From: UBA1402 sp964488495
Lineage (GTDB): Bacteria; Bacteroidota; Bacteroidia; Bacteroidales; UBA1402
Direction of reading: 5' to 3'
DNA: 41,325 nucleotides
NCBI GenBank assembly: GCA_964488495.1
Contig: CAZAUQ010000014.1
Coordinates: 1 to 41,325, forward strand
Below the pieces are notes generated by a model. It was not told the DNA's origin. It worked only from the letters and a program-made list of their open reading frames with translations, and did not search any database. Shown piece after piece: positions 33,256 through 41,325 of this stretch; position 1 is the first letter of the stretch, and each line of letters begins with the position of its first letter. A program made the position numbers and the translations under genes.

Positions 33256-33831
33256 TTATTCACAAGTGTACAGCTCTTTGATGGCCGCTTTCATTTTCCT
33301 GTTCTGTTTTTTCATCAGGAGCACAAAACAGAGGGCAAGCACCGAGGAGGCAAGCCCAAAACCTGTACCAAAGCCCCGGAAAAAGTCCGCTACAGGAATT
33401 CCTGAAAATTCTTCCAGAGCCAAAATCAGCACAAACGAAAACACCACCATCAGCATCAGCATGTTCCTTATTGAATTCTGAAACTGCTGAATTTTCATCA
33501 GATGACTCAATTCATCCAGACGGGGCTTGGACGACACAAAAGCTTTGTCAGCGGTTTTGCTTCTGAGGTAAATCCAGTTGCTGCATTCTCCCACCAGTTC
33601 GATGCCGGCATCTTTTAAAAATTCCAGGTAAGATTTGCTTTCGACCGAAGCGGTCTTTTTTTCGAGCAATTCCAACTTGTATTCATACTGACCGGGCTCC
33701 CCTTTTTCGAAAACGTATTTACAAATACTAGCCCTTGTTAATTGCCAGCCTTGTTTTGACATCTCGTTGAGCCAACGCTCTTCTTTTTCGTATTCCCAGA
33801 CAAAGAACACTTTTCGTACTGTTTTTTTCAT
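33256..33831 (-). CDS. DUF2812 membrane protein
   Basis: A 191-residue protein with a soluble N-terminal domain (about 1-110; EYEKEERWLNEMSKQGWQL, a DUF2812 landmark) and two C-terminal membrane helices (about 117-137 and 150-170), ending in a basic tail. The start at ATG 33831 is chosen because it lies 4 bp after the padR stop and matches the family N-terminus; the longer frame to 34041 runs through padR in another frame. PadR-DUF2812 pairs are a known arrangement; the role is unknown, possibly a membrane-stress or antimicrobial response. Confidence 0.85.
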   Translation of the reverse strand: MKKTVRKVFFVWEYEKEERWLNEMSKQGWQLTRASICKYVFEKGEPGQYEYKLELLEKKTASVESKSYLEFLKDAGIELVGECSNWIYLRSKTADKAFVSSKPRLDELSHLMKIQQFQNSIRNMLMLMVVFSFVLILALEEFSGIPVADFFRGFGTGFGLASSVLALCFVLLMKKQNRKMKAAIKELYTCE

Positions 33832-33835
33832 ACTG

Positions 33836-34153
33836 TTATCGATTAAAAATGCTTTTTCCGTTATTAACCAATTCTTCGAGCCGGGACAATTCTGTTTTAA
33901 ATACTTCTTTACCCAACTCACTGATAAGGTATTCCTTTTTGCGGCTCTCTTCTTTGCTTTCGACGGCCGTAATCCAGGATTTCTCGAGCATGGCAGAGAT
34001 AGCTCCGTACAAGGTCCCTGCCGACAGACTGAGTCTGCCATTGGTCAATTTTTGCGTTTCCTGCATTATACCATAGCCATGCAAGGGTTGATGCAGCGCC
34101 AGCAAAATGTAATAAACCGCTTCTGTAAGCGCAATGTTTTCGGTTTTGTTCAT
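33836..34153 (-). CDS. PadR-family transcription regulator
   Basis: A 105-residue winged-helix repressor. Landmarks are TEAVYYILLALHQPLHGYGIMQE, LSLSAGTLYGAISAMLEK and the wing SRKKEYLISELGKE. It is the short PadR subtype with a single C-terminal dimerisation helix. It sits 4 bp before DUF2812 and would autoregulate from the palindrome at 34214-34247. Ligand unknown. Confidence 0.92.
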   Translation of the reverse strand: MNKTENIALTEAVYYILLALHQPLHGYGIMQETQKLTNGRLSLSAGTLYGAISAMLEKSWITAVESKEESRKKEYLISELGKEVFKTELSRLEELVNNGKSIFNR

Positions 34154-34213
34154 AATTGTACGTATTATTTCATCTTGTTAAATTACATCGACGAGCAATA
34201 TACCGCCAGCCTT

Positions 34214-34262
34214 TATATCGGTTGTCGATACAAAGGTGCACGATATATTTATAACTACCAAA
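34214..34262 (-). promoter_or_regulatory. padR promoter with overlapping palindromic operator
   Basis: On the minus strand TTTG (34262-34259), 20 bp spacer, CACCTTTG (34238-34231), one base off TAnnTTTG. Perfect inverted arms TATATCG (34214-34220) and CGATATA (34241-34247) flank the -7 box on both sides, a natural place for autorepression by PadR. Confidence 0.5.
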
Positions 34263-34432
34263 TTTTTTTGGAAGAAANNNNNNNNNNNNNNNNNNNNNNN
34301 NNNNNNNNNNNNNNNNNNNNNNNNNNNNNNNNNNNNNNNNNNNNNNNNNNNNNNNNNNNNNNNNNNNNNNNNNNNNNTGTCGATACAAAGGTGCACGATA
34401 TATTTATAACTACCAAATTTTTTTGGAAGAAA
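34223..34432. repeat. Exact 55-bp direct repeat on both sides of an assembly gap
   Basis: 34223-34277 and 34378-34432 are identical over 55 bp, each abutting the 100-N run at 34278-34377. An exact terminal match of a common k-mer length at a scaffold join means that the two contigs very probably overlap and the gap and second copy are artefacts. The 386-bp interval 34154-34539 holds no other gene that I can see. Confidence 0.85.
34278..34377. other. Assembly gap (100 N) in the padR upstream region
   Basis: Exactly 100 N, flanked by the 55-bp identical sequence described separately. Probably no sequence is missing. Confidence 0.95.
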
Positions 34433-34539
34433 ATTATAAAAATAATTTATCAGCTCTCTAAATGATTCACAGAGAGCGTGTTTAGATAGAACAAAAAAAA
34501 GAATAGAAACTCATCGCGGTATTGAGCTTGGAACTAAGT

Positions 34540-35664
34540 TTAGTCCAACTCTTTCCACCACTCCGTAAAGGCTTGATCTTTGTCATCGAAATTAACAATT
34601 TCGCCAATGAGTGGAGTCACCAAAGGAATAGGCTCGGAAGATTGCCGGTTTAATTCGCTCAGGCGGATCAGCGGCTCGTTCCAGGGATGAAAAGCCAGAC
34701 TGAATTTACCGTTATGCCCCGGAAATATCCGGCTGGCCCGAAGGTCTTTGCCGGATTGAAGAACGTCTTCGGGGAAATTGTGGATGTTTCTCCACAGGGC
34801 ATTGTACTGTCCGTTTTCCAAAACGGCCAAATCGAAGGGGCCGTGTTTTTTCCCGATTTCCTTCACATGATTGCCATAACCTCCGTCACCACCGATAAAC
34901 AGATTAAAGCCCGGCGTCTTTAGTACATAAGACAGCCAGAGGGTGTTGTTTCTGGATAAAAAACGGCCGGAAAAATGTCTGGAAGTTTCGGTATACAGGC
35001 TAATCTTATTGTCCAGCATCAGGCTGTCGTTCCAATCCTTCTCGATTATTTTGGAAGCAGGATAGCCCCAATACGCCAGATGCGAGCCGACACCCAAACC
35101 GCATACTACTACTCCTACTTTGTGCCTGAGTTTTTTTATCGTCTTATAATCCAGGTGATCGTAATGGTCGTGTGTAATCAGCAGGTAGTCGATGTAAGGC
35201 AGATCTTCTGCCTTGAACACGGCGCTTCCGGGAAAAGCCCAGAGCATTCCGGGCACGGGAGAAGCTCTTCTGCCCAACACCGGATCGACCAGAAAACGCT
35301 TTCCCTCCAGTTGAAAATAATACGAAGAATGCCCAAACCAGACCAGGAGATTTTGATCCACAGGAAGATCTTTGAACCTGGTTTTTATCGAAGGTAATTG
35401 GGCAGCCGGCCGTAGGTTTTTCTTGCTTTTAAAAAGGAATTTGGGGAAAACGCTTTTATTGCCGTTTTGTTCCACAAACATGGGCGTGTATTCCATATTA
35501 TGAAAACGACCGTTCTTATAATGCCCCGAGGCCTCTATCCGGGCCAGACGCTTGCCCGCAGGGGCTTTACCGAATTGTGGAATTATCATAAGTATAAAAA
35601 ACAGCAACAACAGGGCCGCTGCAAGGCCCACTATACTCCAGAGGGTTTTTCCGAGAAATTTCAT
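34540..35664 (-). CDS. MBL-fold metallohydrolase (NAPE-PLD/UlaG-like)
   Basis: A 374-residue protein with an N-terminal membrane anchor (about 8-30) and a metallo-beta-lactamase fold. The metal motif is THDHYDHLD, with further ligands in SRHFSG, IGGDGGYG and FPGHNGKF. The segment LVWFGHSSYYFQLEGKRFLVDPVLG and overall layout resemble the NAPE-phospholipase D/UlaG branch, so a phospholipid- or phosphodiester-type substrate is possible. The start codon overlaps the stop of the MFS gene by 4 nt, so the two are coupled. Confidence 0.85.
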   Translation of the reverse strand: MKFLGKTLWSIVGLAAALLLLFFILMIIPQFGKAPAGKRLARIEASGHYKNGRFHNMEYTPMFVEQNGNKSVFPKFLFKSKKNLRPAAQLPSIKTRFKDLPVDQNLLVWFGHSSYYFQLEGKRFLVDPVLGRRASPVPGMLWAFPGSAVFKAEDLPYIDYLLITHDHYDHLDYKTIKKLRHKVGVVVCGLGVGSHLAYWGYPASKIIEKDWNDSLMLDNKISLYTETSRHFSGRFLSRNNTLWLSYVLKTPGFNLFIGGDGGYGNHVKEIGKKHGPFDLAVLENGQYNALWRNIHNFPEDVLQSGKDLRASRIFPGHNGKFSLAFHPWNEPLIRLSELNRQSSEPIPLVTPLIGEIVNFDDKDQAFTEWWKELD

Positions 35665-36896
35665 TTATTAATAACGGTCGTTCTCCTAAAATATTTTGTA
35701 TTGCTTTGTTGATAGAAAATACCGGTCATGGCCAATAATATTCCTGACACAACAAGAATTGATTCTACCGAAATCACATCGGCCAGCGGCCCAAACAACA
35801 AAATAGCCAAAGGCATGGCGCTGGCTGAAAGGAGTTGGATGATGGAAAAAACCCGGCCCATTTTGGCGGGTTCGGTATTTTCCTGTATAAAGACAATTTC
35901 GGCCGTCGCAATGACAGGCATAAAGAAGCCGGCTACACCCATAATGATCAGATAAACAACAAAATTTCCGGCCACACCCAACAAAGCAAAAGTCACTCCA
36001 AAAGCCACCAGTGATAAGGCTATAGTTCGAATTTTGTTCTTAAAATTGCCGTAAATGGAGACAAAAACACCTCCAACGATAGAGCCCGCACTCCAGACAA
36101 TTTCGTTGGCAGAGAGCATCCATACGGAGTTGCCAAAACTGCGTTCAATAAGCAGGGGAGTAAGCACTGCCGCCGGCGTTAAGAGGAAAAATGAAAAGCC
36201 GTAGCAAATAATTATTCTACGCAACAAGGGGTGTTTGAAAGCATAATTTATTCCCTGTCTCAAATCACTGAACATAGAAGCCGGAGCATCGCTGCGCAAT
36301 ATTTTTTCCAGTTTTATGAAACTTAGAATCAGGATAGCCATCAGGGCTGTTACCACATCGAGCATAAAGGCCCAGACAATAGACATAGAACCAAGCACCA
36401 CCCCTCCCACAGCAGGCGCCAGTAACATCAATACTGAACCGAGTGTCTGATTAATTCCCTGCACCCGGGCGAGCTGCTCAGGCGGTACAAGCTGAGTATA
36501 GGCGGCATTCACGGCAGGACTGTGTATGCCTGCGCCAATGGAACGAACCACCGCCACTGCCAGTAAAAGTTCCAGGCGTTGAAAACCGGCCAAAAAGGCC
36601 AGTGCCAATCCCAGGGTTGCCAAGGCTATAAAAGCGTCGGCCAGCATAATGAGATGCTTGCGGTTATAGCGGTCGGCCCATACCCCACCCCAAAGCGAAA
36701 TCACTACCTGGGGCAACATGGAACAAACCGTGGACAGCATCAGCCAGGTGCCAGAAGAAGTTTCCAGCGTAATATACCATATGATGGCATACCCCACCAC
36801 CGAGGAGCCAAACAGGGAAATATTCTGACTGATCAGAAATAAAACGATTTGTTTATTGAACAATGGAATCTTCTTTGACTTTTGCGCGTCGTTCAT
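35661..36896 (-). CDS. MFS efflux transporter (MFS_3, MefA/EntS-like)
   Basis: A 411-residue, twelve-helix major facilitator. The motif A region reads WGGVWADRYNRK, and the arrangement SIGAGIHSPAVNAAYTQLVPPEQLARVQGINQ and MGRVFSIIQLLSASAMPLA matches the MFS_3 group that includes macrolide and siderophore exporters. The start at ATG 36896 is chosen because GGAAGA lies at ribosome-binding distance; a TTG further up at 36911 is less likely. A TATCTTTG element at 36944-36937 is a plausible promoter. Coupled to the MBL gene downstream. Substrate unknown. Confidence 0.88.
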   Translation of the reverse strand: MNDAQKSKKIPLFNKQIVLFLISQNISLFGSSVVGYAIIWYITLETSSGTWLMLSTVCSMLPQVVISLWGGVWADRYNRKHLIMLADAFIALATLGLALAFLAGFQRLELLLAVAVVRSIGAGIHSPAVNAAYTQLVPPEQLARVQGINQTLGSVLMLLAPAVGGVVLGSMSIVWAFMLDVVTALMAILILSFIKLEKILRSDAPASMFSDLRQGINYAFKHPLLRRIIICYGFSFFLLTPAAVLTPLLIERSFGNSVWMLSANEIVWSAGSIVGGVFVSIYGNFKNKIRTIALSLVAFGVTFALLGVAGNFVVYLIIMGVAGFFMPVIATAEIVFIQENTEPAKMGRVFSIIQLLSASAMPLAILLFGPLADVISVESILVVSGILLAMTGIFYQQSNTKYFRRTTVINK

Positions 36897-36936
36897 ATAT
36901 TCTTCCAACAAAAAAGCTAAGCTCCAAAAAGACCGA

Positions 36937-36944
36937 CAAAGATA
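36937..36944 (-). promoter_or_regulatory. Putative -7 element for the MFS-MBL operon
   Basis: Minus strand TATCTTTG fits TAnnTTTG, 40 bp upstream of the MFS start. A TTG lies 22 bp further upstream. Confidence 0.45.
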
Positions 36945-37009
36945 GCCAGCCTTCTTGTTCCGGATGCAACATCAGCAAGAAATGATTGAAAGAATCTTAC
37001 AACAACTGT

Positions 37010-38338
37010 TTATTTCAAGCCGAAAATGAGGGGAAATACAAAAACAACCAGCAAAGTCCAACACAGATAAACAGGCATATAGCTGCCAATGGTAGATTCA
37101 ATTGCAGAAACGGGGCGTTTTTTGAAAAATACCCGGAACATGTCCGTCAGGGTAAGCAACAAATGTCCTAAAATCAGCACATTGGAGCCCAGCACTGCCG
37201 TACGGTTGGGTGTGAATCCATATTCACTCAGCCTGTAAATAATGGCCGATAAGGCAAGTACATCAATAATCAGACTGAGAATGATCAGCGCAAACAAACA
37301 GTACAGATTGAAACGCTGTCTTTTTTGAGTTTTGAGCTCCGAAACAGAAAAAACAACCAGAGCCATCACCCCTAAGAGCATTAAATTGAATAACAATAAT
37401 AAATCTCTGTCACCGTATAAATCCTTGCCGGTGATCAAAATACTCAAGAGATAAGCCAGCAGGCTGATTACAACCAGAGGGCTGAATAATGAAGCAATAA
37501 TCGGAGCGATCTTATTGGCAAGCACGGAATAATGACGGAGGATAAAAGCAGCTACCACAGGGATAGATACAGCTCCTATCAATACAATGTACTCAAAGTA
37601 AAATTTTTCGATATTCAGGTCAATCACCGAGAATAAACCCAAGGTCATTGCAGTGAGGATTCCTCCGCATATCACTAAAAGCGTTGAAAAAATGACCAAA
37701 TCTCCGTTATGCCTCAGGTAATCCATGCGCAGGCTTTTGTCCCTTAAATTAAAATCAATATAAATCAGGCCGTACAAACACCAGAGCATCAAAGGCAAAT
37801 GAATATAGATTAAATTAATGACAGCGCTGTCCTTGTTGACGGGTAAAACATTTACATAAACGACCGACAAGATAAAAAGGGCCAGACTCAGCCATAACTG
37901 TTTGGGTTTATACACTTGACGGCTCACAAAAACATACAGGCTAAGTCCCAGTAAAACGATCAGACCGGCATTTCTTTCGTAAAATGGATAATCGTTTCTT
38001 TCCACATTCAATATTTCCGGCATCTTGATCAGCAAACCGCAACACGCACAAATCAGGATCAGCCACAGTATGTTTTTAAACGAAATGGGCAGGGCGGCTT
38101 CGCGGGCTTCTCCGGAATTATCGGCTTTCCTGCATTCATGAGCTTTATCGGCATTATGGGCACCCCGTTCTTTTTCGCTCTTGTAGCTTAACCGGGCTTT
38201 CCAGCAGGCGGCCACAGGGCTGCCTGCTATATCGGGATAAAGTTCGAAAAAAGCCTGTTCAAAAGCTTGTTCGTCGGAATGATAAAGAGCTTCCAACTGC
38301 TCTTCGCGGTCAATATTGGCCAGAATCTTGTTTTTCAT
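37010..38338 (-). CDS. DUF4153-like polytopic membrane protein
   Basis: A 442-residue protein. The first 85 residues are soluble and charged (ANIDREEQLEALYHSDEQAF), with a Lys/Glu/His-rich stretch, followed by ten or more membrane helices. The layout resembles DUF4153 membrane proteins. The start ATG 38338 is preferred over 38359; it still overlaps the DoxX gene by 29 nt, so the pair is probably coupled. Function unknown. Confidence 0.65.
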   Translation of the reverse strand: MKNKILANIDREEQLEALYHSDEQAFEQAFFELYPDIAGSPVAACWKARLSYKSEKERGAHNADKAHECRKADNSGEAREAALPISFKNILWLILICACCGLLIKMPEILNVERNDYPFYERNAGLIVLLGLSLYVFVSRQVYKPKQLWLSLALFILSVVYVNVLPVNKDSAVINLIYIHLPLMLWCLYGLIYIDFNLRDKSLRMDYLRHNGDLVIFSTLLVICGGILTAMTLGLFSVIDLNIEKFYFEYIVLIGAVSIPVVAAFILRHYSVLANKIAPIIASLFSPLVVISLLAYLLSILITGKDLYGDRDLLLLFNLMLLGVMALVVFSVSELKTQKRQRFNLYCLFALIILSLIIDVLALSAIIYRLSEYGFTPNRTAVLGSNVLILGHLLLTLTDMFRVFFKKRPVSAIESTIGSYMPVYLCWTLLVVFVFPLIFGLK

Positions 38339-38786
38339 CGGATACTGTTGAATCGTCAAAAAATTTCTTCACTACCCACTTATCCATCGAAAAGCTGCCC
38401 GGCCCAACCAAACCTATAAATAAATAAACACAGGCATAGAGCAAGGGCAATTCTTTACTCAAAAAGGGATCGGAAGCATGCACCACCAAGGTTGCCACTG
38501 CCATGGTAGTCAACAGGGGAATGACAGCGTAGCGGGTAGCCAGTCCTAAAAAAAGCAGGATGGAACACAGAAATTCAGCCAGTACTGCCAAAATCAGCGA
38601 GGTGGTTGCACCCAGGCTAATGGGATCGGCAAACTGGACAGGCTCTTCGCTTATCAACAATTGTAATTTTCCATAACCATGCGACAGCATCATGACTGCA
38701 ACAATAACACGCAAAATCAATAAGGCGGTCGAAACCAGGCCCGGATAATTGCCCGTAGCTAAGGTCCATTTTATAAACTTTTTCAT
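38310..38786 (-). CDS. DoxX-family membrane protein
   Basis: A 158-residue, four-helix membrane protein. DoxX landmarks are LRVIVAVMMLSHGYGKLQ, LAVLAEFLCSILLFLGLATRYAVIPLL and YLFIGLVGPGSFSMD. The family includes thiosulfate:quinone oxidoreductase subunits, but most bacterial members have no known role. Its 3' end overlaps the DUF4153-like gene. Confidence 0.88.
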   Translation of the reverse strand: MKKFIKWTLATGNYPGLVSTALLILRVIVAVMMLSHGYGKLQLLISEEPVQFADPISLGATTSLILAVLAEFLCSILLFLGLATRYAVIPLLTTMAVATLVVHASDPFLSKELPLLYACVYLFIGLVGPGSFSMDKWVVKKFFDDSTVSDEKQDSGQY

Positions 38787-38817
38787 TGCTGTAGGAATGG
38801 GGAATAAATAATAATTA

Positions 38818-38860
38818 AATAACGCAGAGTCAGACTATTTATTTCTCTTCTGCAGTTATT
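38818..38860 (-). terminator. Hairpin terminator after the DUF1593 gene
   Basis: On the minus strand AATAAC-T-GCAGA (38860-38849) pairs with TCTGCGTTATT (38828-38818), an 11-bp stem with one bulged base, followed by an AT-rich stretch. It lies 19 bp after the stop codon of the DUF1593 gene. Confidence 0.45.
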
Positions 38861-38878
38861 TTTTCATACGGCCGGAAA

Positions 38879-41325
38879 TTATTTTTTCAGGATATTCCAG
38901 CGTTGGGCCCAATCGAGCAAAACTTCCTCGCGCCATCTCGAAACAGTGCGGGCTCCCTGCCATTGACCCTCAAACAAGGCAGGATCCGAACAATCGGTAT
39001 ACCAATTATTTCCTAAAGTAAAACTGTTGTCCTTAACTTCTCCCGGCCAGCTGTTGTCCACCATAAATTCACCCCAGAGTCCTGATAAAGCTTTAATATC
39101 CGAATCAACCAGATAAGACAGTTTTTGGACTTGTTTGGGACAACAGCGAACCGAATAAATACCTTCGCCCAGGTAATAACCGCTCAATACCTGATTAGTA
39201 ACAGAGAGGGTAAAACAACTTGAATCCTTGTCAATATCAAGCTCCGGCCCTCTAAAACGAATTTCTACTATGGAATAAACAGGCACCGTATCCTTAAGAC
39301 TGAGCGGATGCTCCAACACCATACAGGGACTGTGTTTCATTTTTTCGAAACGTCCGCCCCAGTGATCTGTTTCGGGCAAACCTGGATTGCCTTTCATCAG
39401 ATAAAGTAGTGACGGAGTGTCGCCCATTTTAATATTTCCTTTGTAATAATTTTTGAAAGCAGCCCCCATTTTACTTCGGTCTGCCACATAAGTTGAGTAA
39501 TACCGGTCGTTTTTCAGCTCTTCCCTGCAGTCCTTATCCGAAAATAACCCCCTGTAAGCTGCATTGGCTTCAATAAACCAGAGATCCGGAAAATTTGAGG
39601 CGATGTAAGCATAACTGTCCGGACTCCATTTTTTGTTGGGGCCTCCTATCCAGTAGACTTTAATCTTAGTCCGGATGTCGGGAGCGTCGTGCAAAGCCTG
39701 AGCCAGATCTTCCAAACCGCCCCAGACCAAAACCCATAAATCTTGTTCTTTATCGGCCCTGGCGCATTGCACAATCCAGTCAGAACCTTCGGTGGCTGTT
39801 GAATACCCCTTATACGGAGCAGCTCTCCGGCAACCTTGTTTGCTGATTGAACGTAAATAGTCAGGATCGGGGTAGCCTTGCAGTTGTTGTTGCAATACGG
39901 GCAAATCTTCTTCATAGAGAGCTATCATACGCAATATTTCTTCTTTGCTGCCCTGTCCGAACGATGGCGAAGAAATCAAACCTTCCGTTTGAAATTCGTT
40001 GCTGTACATCAGCAAATGAATCATGGACTGATTATCGTCCGGATCGGTACCGCCGATATCGCTGCTTACCAGAATGCGGGGTTTTGATTGTTGTACCTCA
40101 ACAATCACTCTCTGGTAACGTGTCAGCGAGGGGCTGCCGTTATCGCTGACTGCCAGTATGATATGCATGGTGCCCATTCGGGCTTTTTCGGGCGCGATAA
40201 ACCAGGCTGTTTCCTTGTCCGCATCGTTTATTTTCAGAGGATTACCTGTTCTTGCCGTTCCCACGGCAAAAGTCCCGGGTTCTCCGTACAAAAACCACTT
40301 GTACGAAAGACTGTCTGCATCGGGATCGGAACTGCCCTCTGCACTTAAGTTCACCCTCTCTCCTGCTTTTACCCGAAGGTATGGTTCGTGCCCGAGTTTA
40401 GGAACCGGAGGGTGATTTGCTTCGTCGTAGGTTTTGATTGTCCAGTCCATTCGAGCCGAAAAATCATTTTGAAAATGTTCTCTCCAGCGCCAGATGGTGG
40501 CATGATTGCCGGTATACCAACGGCCATCAATACCCAGGACTTCGTCAACAGCATTGGTCCACAGCGGACGGGTTTCGGGTTCCGGAAACCATTTTTCGAA
40601 TTTAGGCAGATAATATTCGTAGCGACCTCCCCAGCTGCCCCAATCCGGATGCTCGGAACTTCCCAGTCCGTTATTTATCAAATACATAAAACTGGGCGAA
40701 TCGCCTTCCATCAAAAACTTAATATCGGGATATTGCTTTCCCAAAGGCCCTTTGTTTTGAATGTTGTTGTCTACCCAATTATTGTCAACCAGACTGAAAT
40801 CGCCTCCGGGGCAACGGGCATGAAAATAATCTCCGCTGATTCCGCTCCAGGTGGCGTAATGATAGCCTCCGTAACGGTGAAAACCGGGACTGGCAATATA
40901 AAACAGTTCCGGGAAGGTTTTACGAATCCAGGGGCCGCTGTCGTCCTGGTCCGAAATGGTATACACCCTGAGTTTAGATACAAAGTGTTCCATCTCCTTT
41001 TGTGTGCGGTTTTCTTTTACCTTCCACAAGGCCTGCGCCAGACAGTTGGGGCCTCCCCACACCAAAACCCAGACCGGCCTTGAATCGGGACGATCGACCG
41101 CCTGAATAATTAATTCCGATCCGGGCGAATCCATGCCTTCTCCAACAGCCCTCATGCCGTAATCGGCTCTTCCTTCGCGAACCAGCGACAATAAATGCGC
41201 TTTTGTGGGAAAGCCTTGTTCGTGTTGTTCCAGATTGTCGCGGACCTCGCCATAGGCTTCAATAATTTCCTTTATACGCCAGGCCGCCGTTTCAGTTTGC
41301 TGATGTACCGAAGTGGTGGCCACCA
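38879..41325 (-). CDS. Tandem DUF1593 (Sde182-type, nucleoside-hydrolase-like) protein, N-terminus cut by window edge
   Basis: The frame is open to the right edge, and the first visible residues (VATTSVHQQTETA) are internal to a DUF1593 domain, so the start lies outside the window. Domain 1 (to about residue 300) shows VWVLVWGG, FPELFYIASPGFHRYGGYHY and GDSPSFMYLI. A Sde182 C-terminal Ig-like domain follows (about 300-412; LSAEGSSDPDADSLSYKWFLYGEPG). A second DUF1593 domain starts near 415 with an intact nucleoside-hydrolase-type acidic motif DIGGTDPDDNQS, then LWVLVWGG and FPDLWFIEAN, and ends near 730. Family members are secreted and linked to glycan use; the reaction is not established. 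Two catalytic-type domains in one chain is unusual. Confidence 0.8.
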   Translation of the reverse strand, partial: VATTSVHQQTETAAWRIKEIIEAYGEVRDNLEQHEQGFPTKAHLLSLVREGRADYGMRAVGEGMDSPGSELIIQAVDRPDSRPVWVLVWGGPNCLAQALWKVKENRTQKEMEHFVSKLRVYTISDQDDSGPWIRKTFPELFYIASPGFHRYGGYHYATWSGISGDYFHARCPGGDFSLVDNNWVDNNIQNKGPLGKQYPDIKFLMEGDSPSFMYLINNGLGSSEHPDWGSWGGRYEYYLPKFEKWFPEPETRPLWTNAVDEVLGIDGRWYTGNHATIWRWREHFQNDFSARMDWTIKTYDEANHPPVPKLGHEPYLRVKAGERVNLSAEGSSDPDADSLSYKWFLYGEPGTFAVGTARTGNPLKINDADKETAWFIAPEKARMGTMHIILAVSDNGSPSLTRYQRVIVEVQQSKPRILVSSDIGGTDPDDNQSMIHLLMYSNEFQTEGLISSPSFGQGSKEEILRMIALYEEDLPVLQQQLQGYPDPDYLRSISKQGCRRAAPYKGYSTATEGSDWIVQCARADKEQDLWVLVWGGLEDLAQALHDAPDIRTKIKVYWIGGPNKKWSPDSYAYIASNFPDLWFIEANAAYRGLFSDKDCREELKNDRYYSTYVADRSKMGAAFKNYYKGNIKMGDTPSLLYLMKGNPGLPETDHWGGRFEKMKHSPCMVLEHPLSLKDTVPVYSIVEIRFRGPELDIDKDSSCFTLSVTNQVLSGYYLGEGIYSVRCCPKQVQKLSYLVDSDIKALSGLWGEFMVDNSWPGEVKDNSFTLGNNWYTDCSDPALFEGQWQGARTVSRWREEVLLDWAQRWNILKK

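Overview
The window looks like draft chromosome of a member of the Bacteroidota, probably an anaerobic polysaccharide degrader of the Bacteroidales/Marinilabiliales type. The evidence is the TAnnTTTG promoter elements in front of many genes, lipobox-carrying glycoside hydrolases, type IX secretion (T9SS) tails on two secreted enzymes, a Bacteroides-type serine palmitoyltransferase, and overall gene style. No SusC/SusD pair, tRNA, rRNA, CRISPR array or intact transposase is visible. Three 100-N runs (5288-5387, 6689-6788, 34278-34377) mark contig joins. Two of them cut glycoside hydrolase genes. The third is bounded by an exact 55-bp duplication and is probably an unmerged contig overlap.

Layout. 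1-2.4 kb: a partial UPF0316 membrane protein, then spt with an adjacent short-chain dehydrogenase, a plausible pair for the first two sphingolipid steps. 2.7-13.9 kb: a polysaccharide-degradation block with GH51 arabinofuranosidase, GH95 fucosidase (both broken by gaps), a T9SS-tailed alpha/beta hydrolase, a GH79-like enzyme and a DUF5060/apiosidase-like enzyme. A FetAB-type metal exporter sits inside this block, between the hydrolase and GH95, on the same strand and closely spaced. 13.9-14.9 kb: aldo/keto reductase.

15.0-20.9 kb: an arsenic island of eight co-oriented genes read right to left: arsR, arsE-like, arsF-like, arsG, an ArsP/YraQ-type permease, arsC, arsM, acr3. It combines arsenate reduction, arsenite efflux, arsenite methylation and a predicted nitroaromatic-arsenical reduction/efflux module (ArsEFG). 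The arsR promoter carries a palindrome whose arms exactly bracket the -7 element.

21-25.6 kb: rhamnogalacturonan acetylesterase, a pRiA4b ORF-3-like protein, a class II Fic protein, and an AGCS amino-acid:cation symporter with a textbook TTTG-N19-TACTTTTG promoter. 25.8-29.6 kb: a tandem-domain GH43 enzyme overlapping kdsA, which overlaps kdsD (Kdo synthesis). 29.6-31.9 kb: a likely four-gene operon of lipoprotein, CrcB fluoride channel, DUF190 and CDF metal exporter. 32.1-34.2 kb: an AraC/GyrI-like regulator and a padR-DUF2812 pair, separated by an elaborate nested inverted-repeat element (33130-33249). 34.5-38.8 kb: MBL-fold hydrolase and MFS exporter (overlapping), DUF4153 membrane protein and DoxX protein. 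38.9 kb to the right edge: a tandem-duplicated DUF1593 (nucleoside-hydrolase-like) protein, truncated by the window.

Taken together the enzymes (Araf, Fuc, GlcA and possibly apiose removal, plus deacetylation) point to pectin side chains or arabinogalactan as substrate. All functions are inferred from sequence motifs read by eye; no database search was run.
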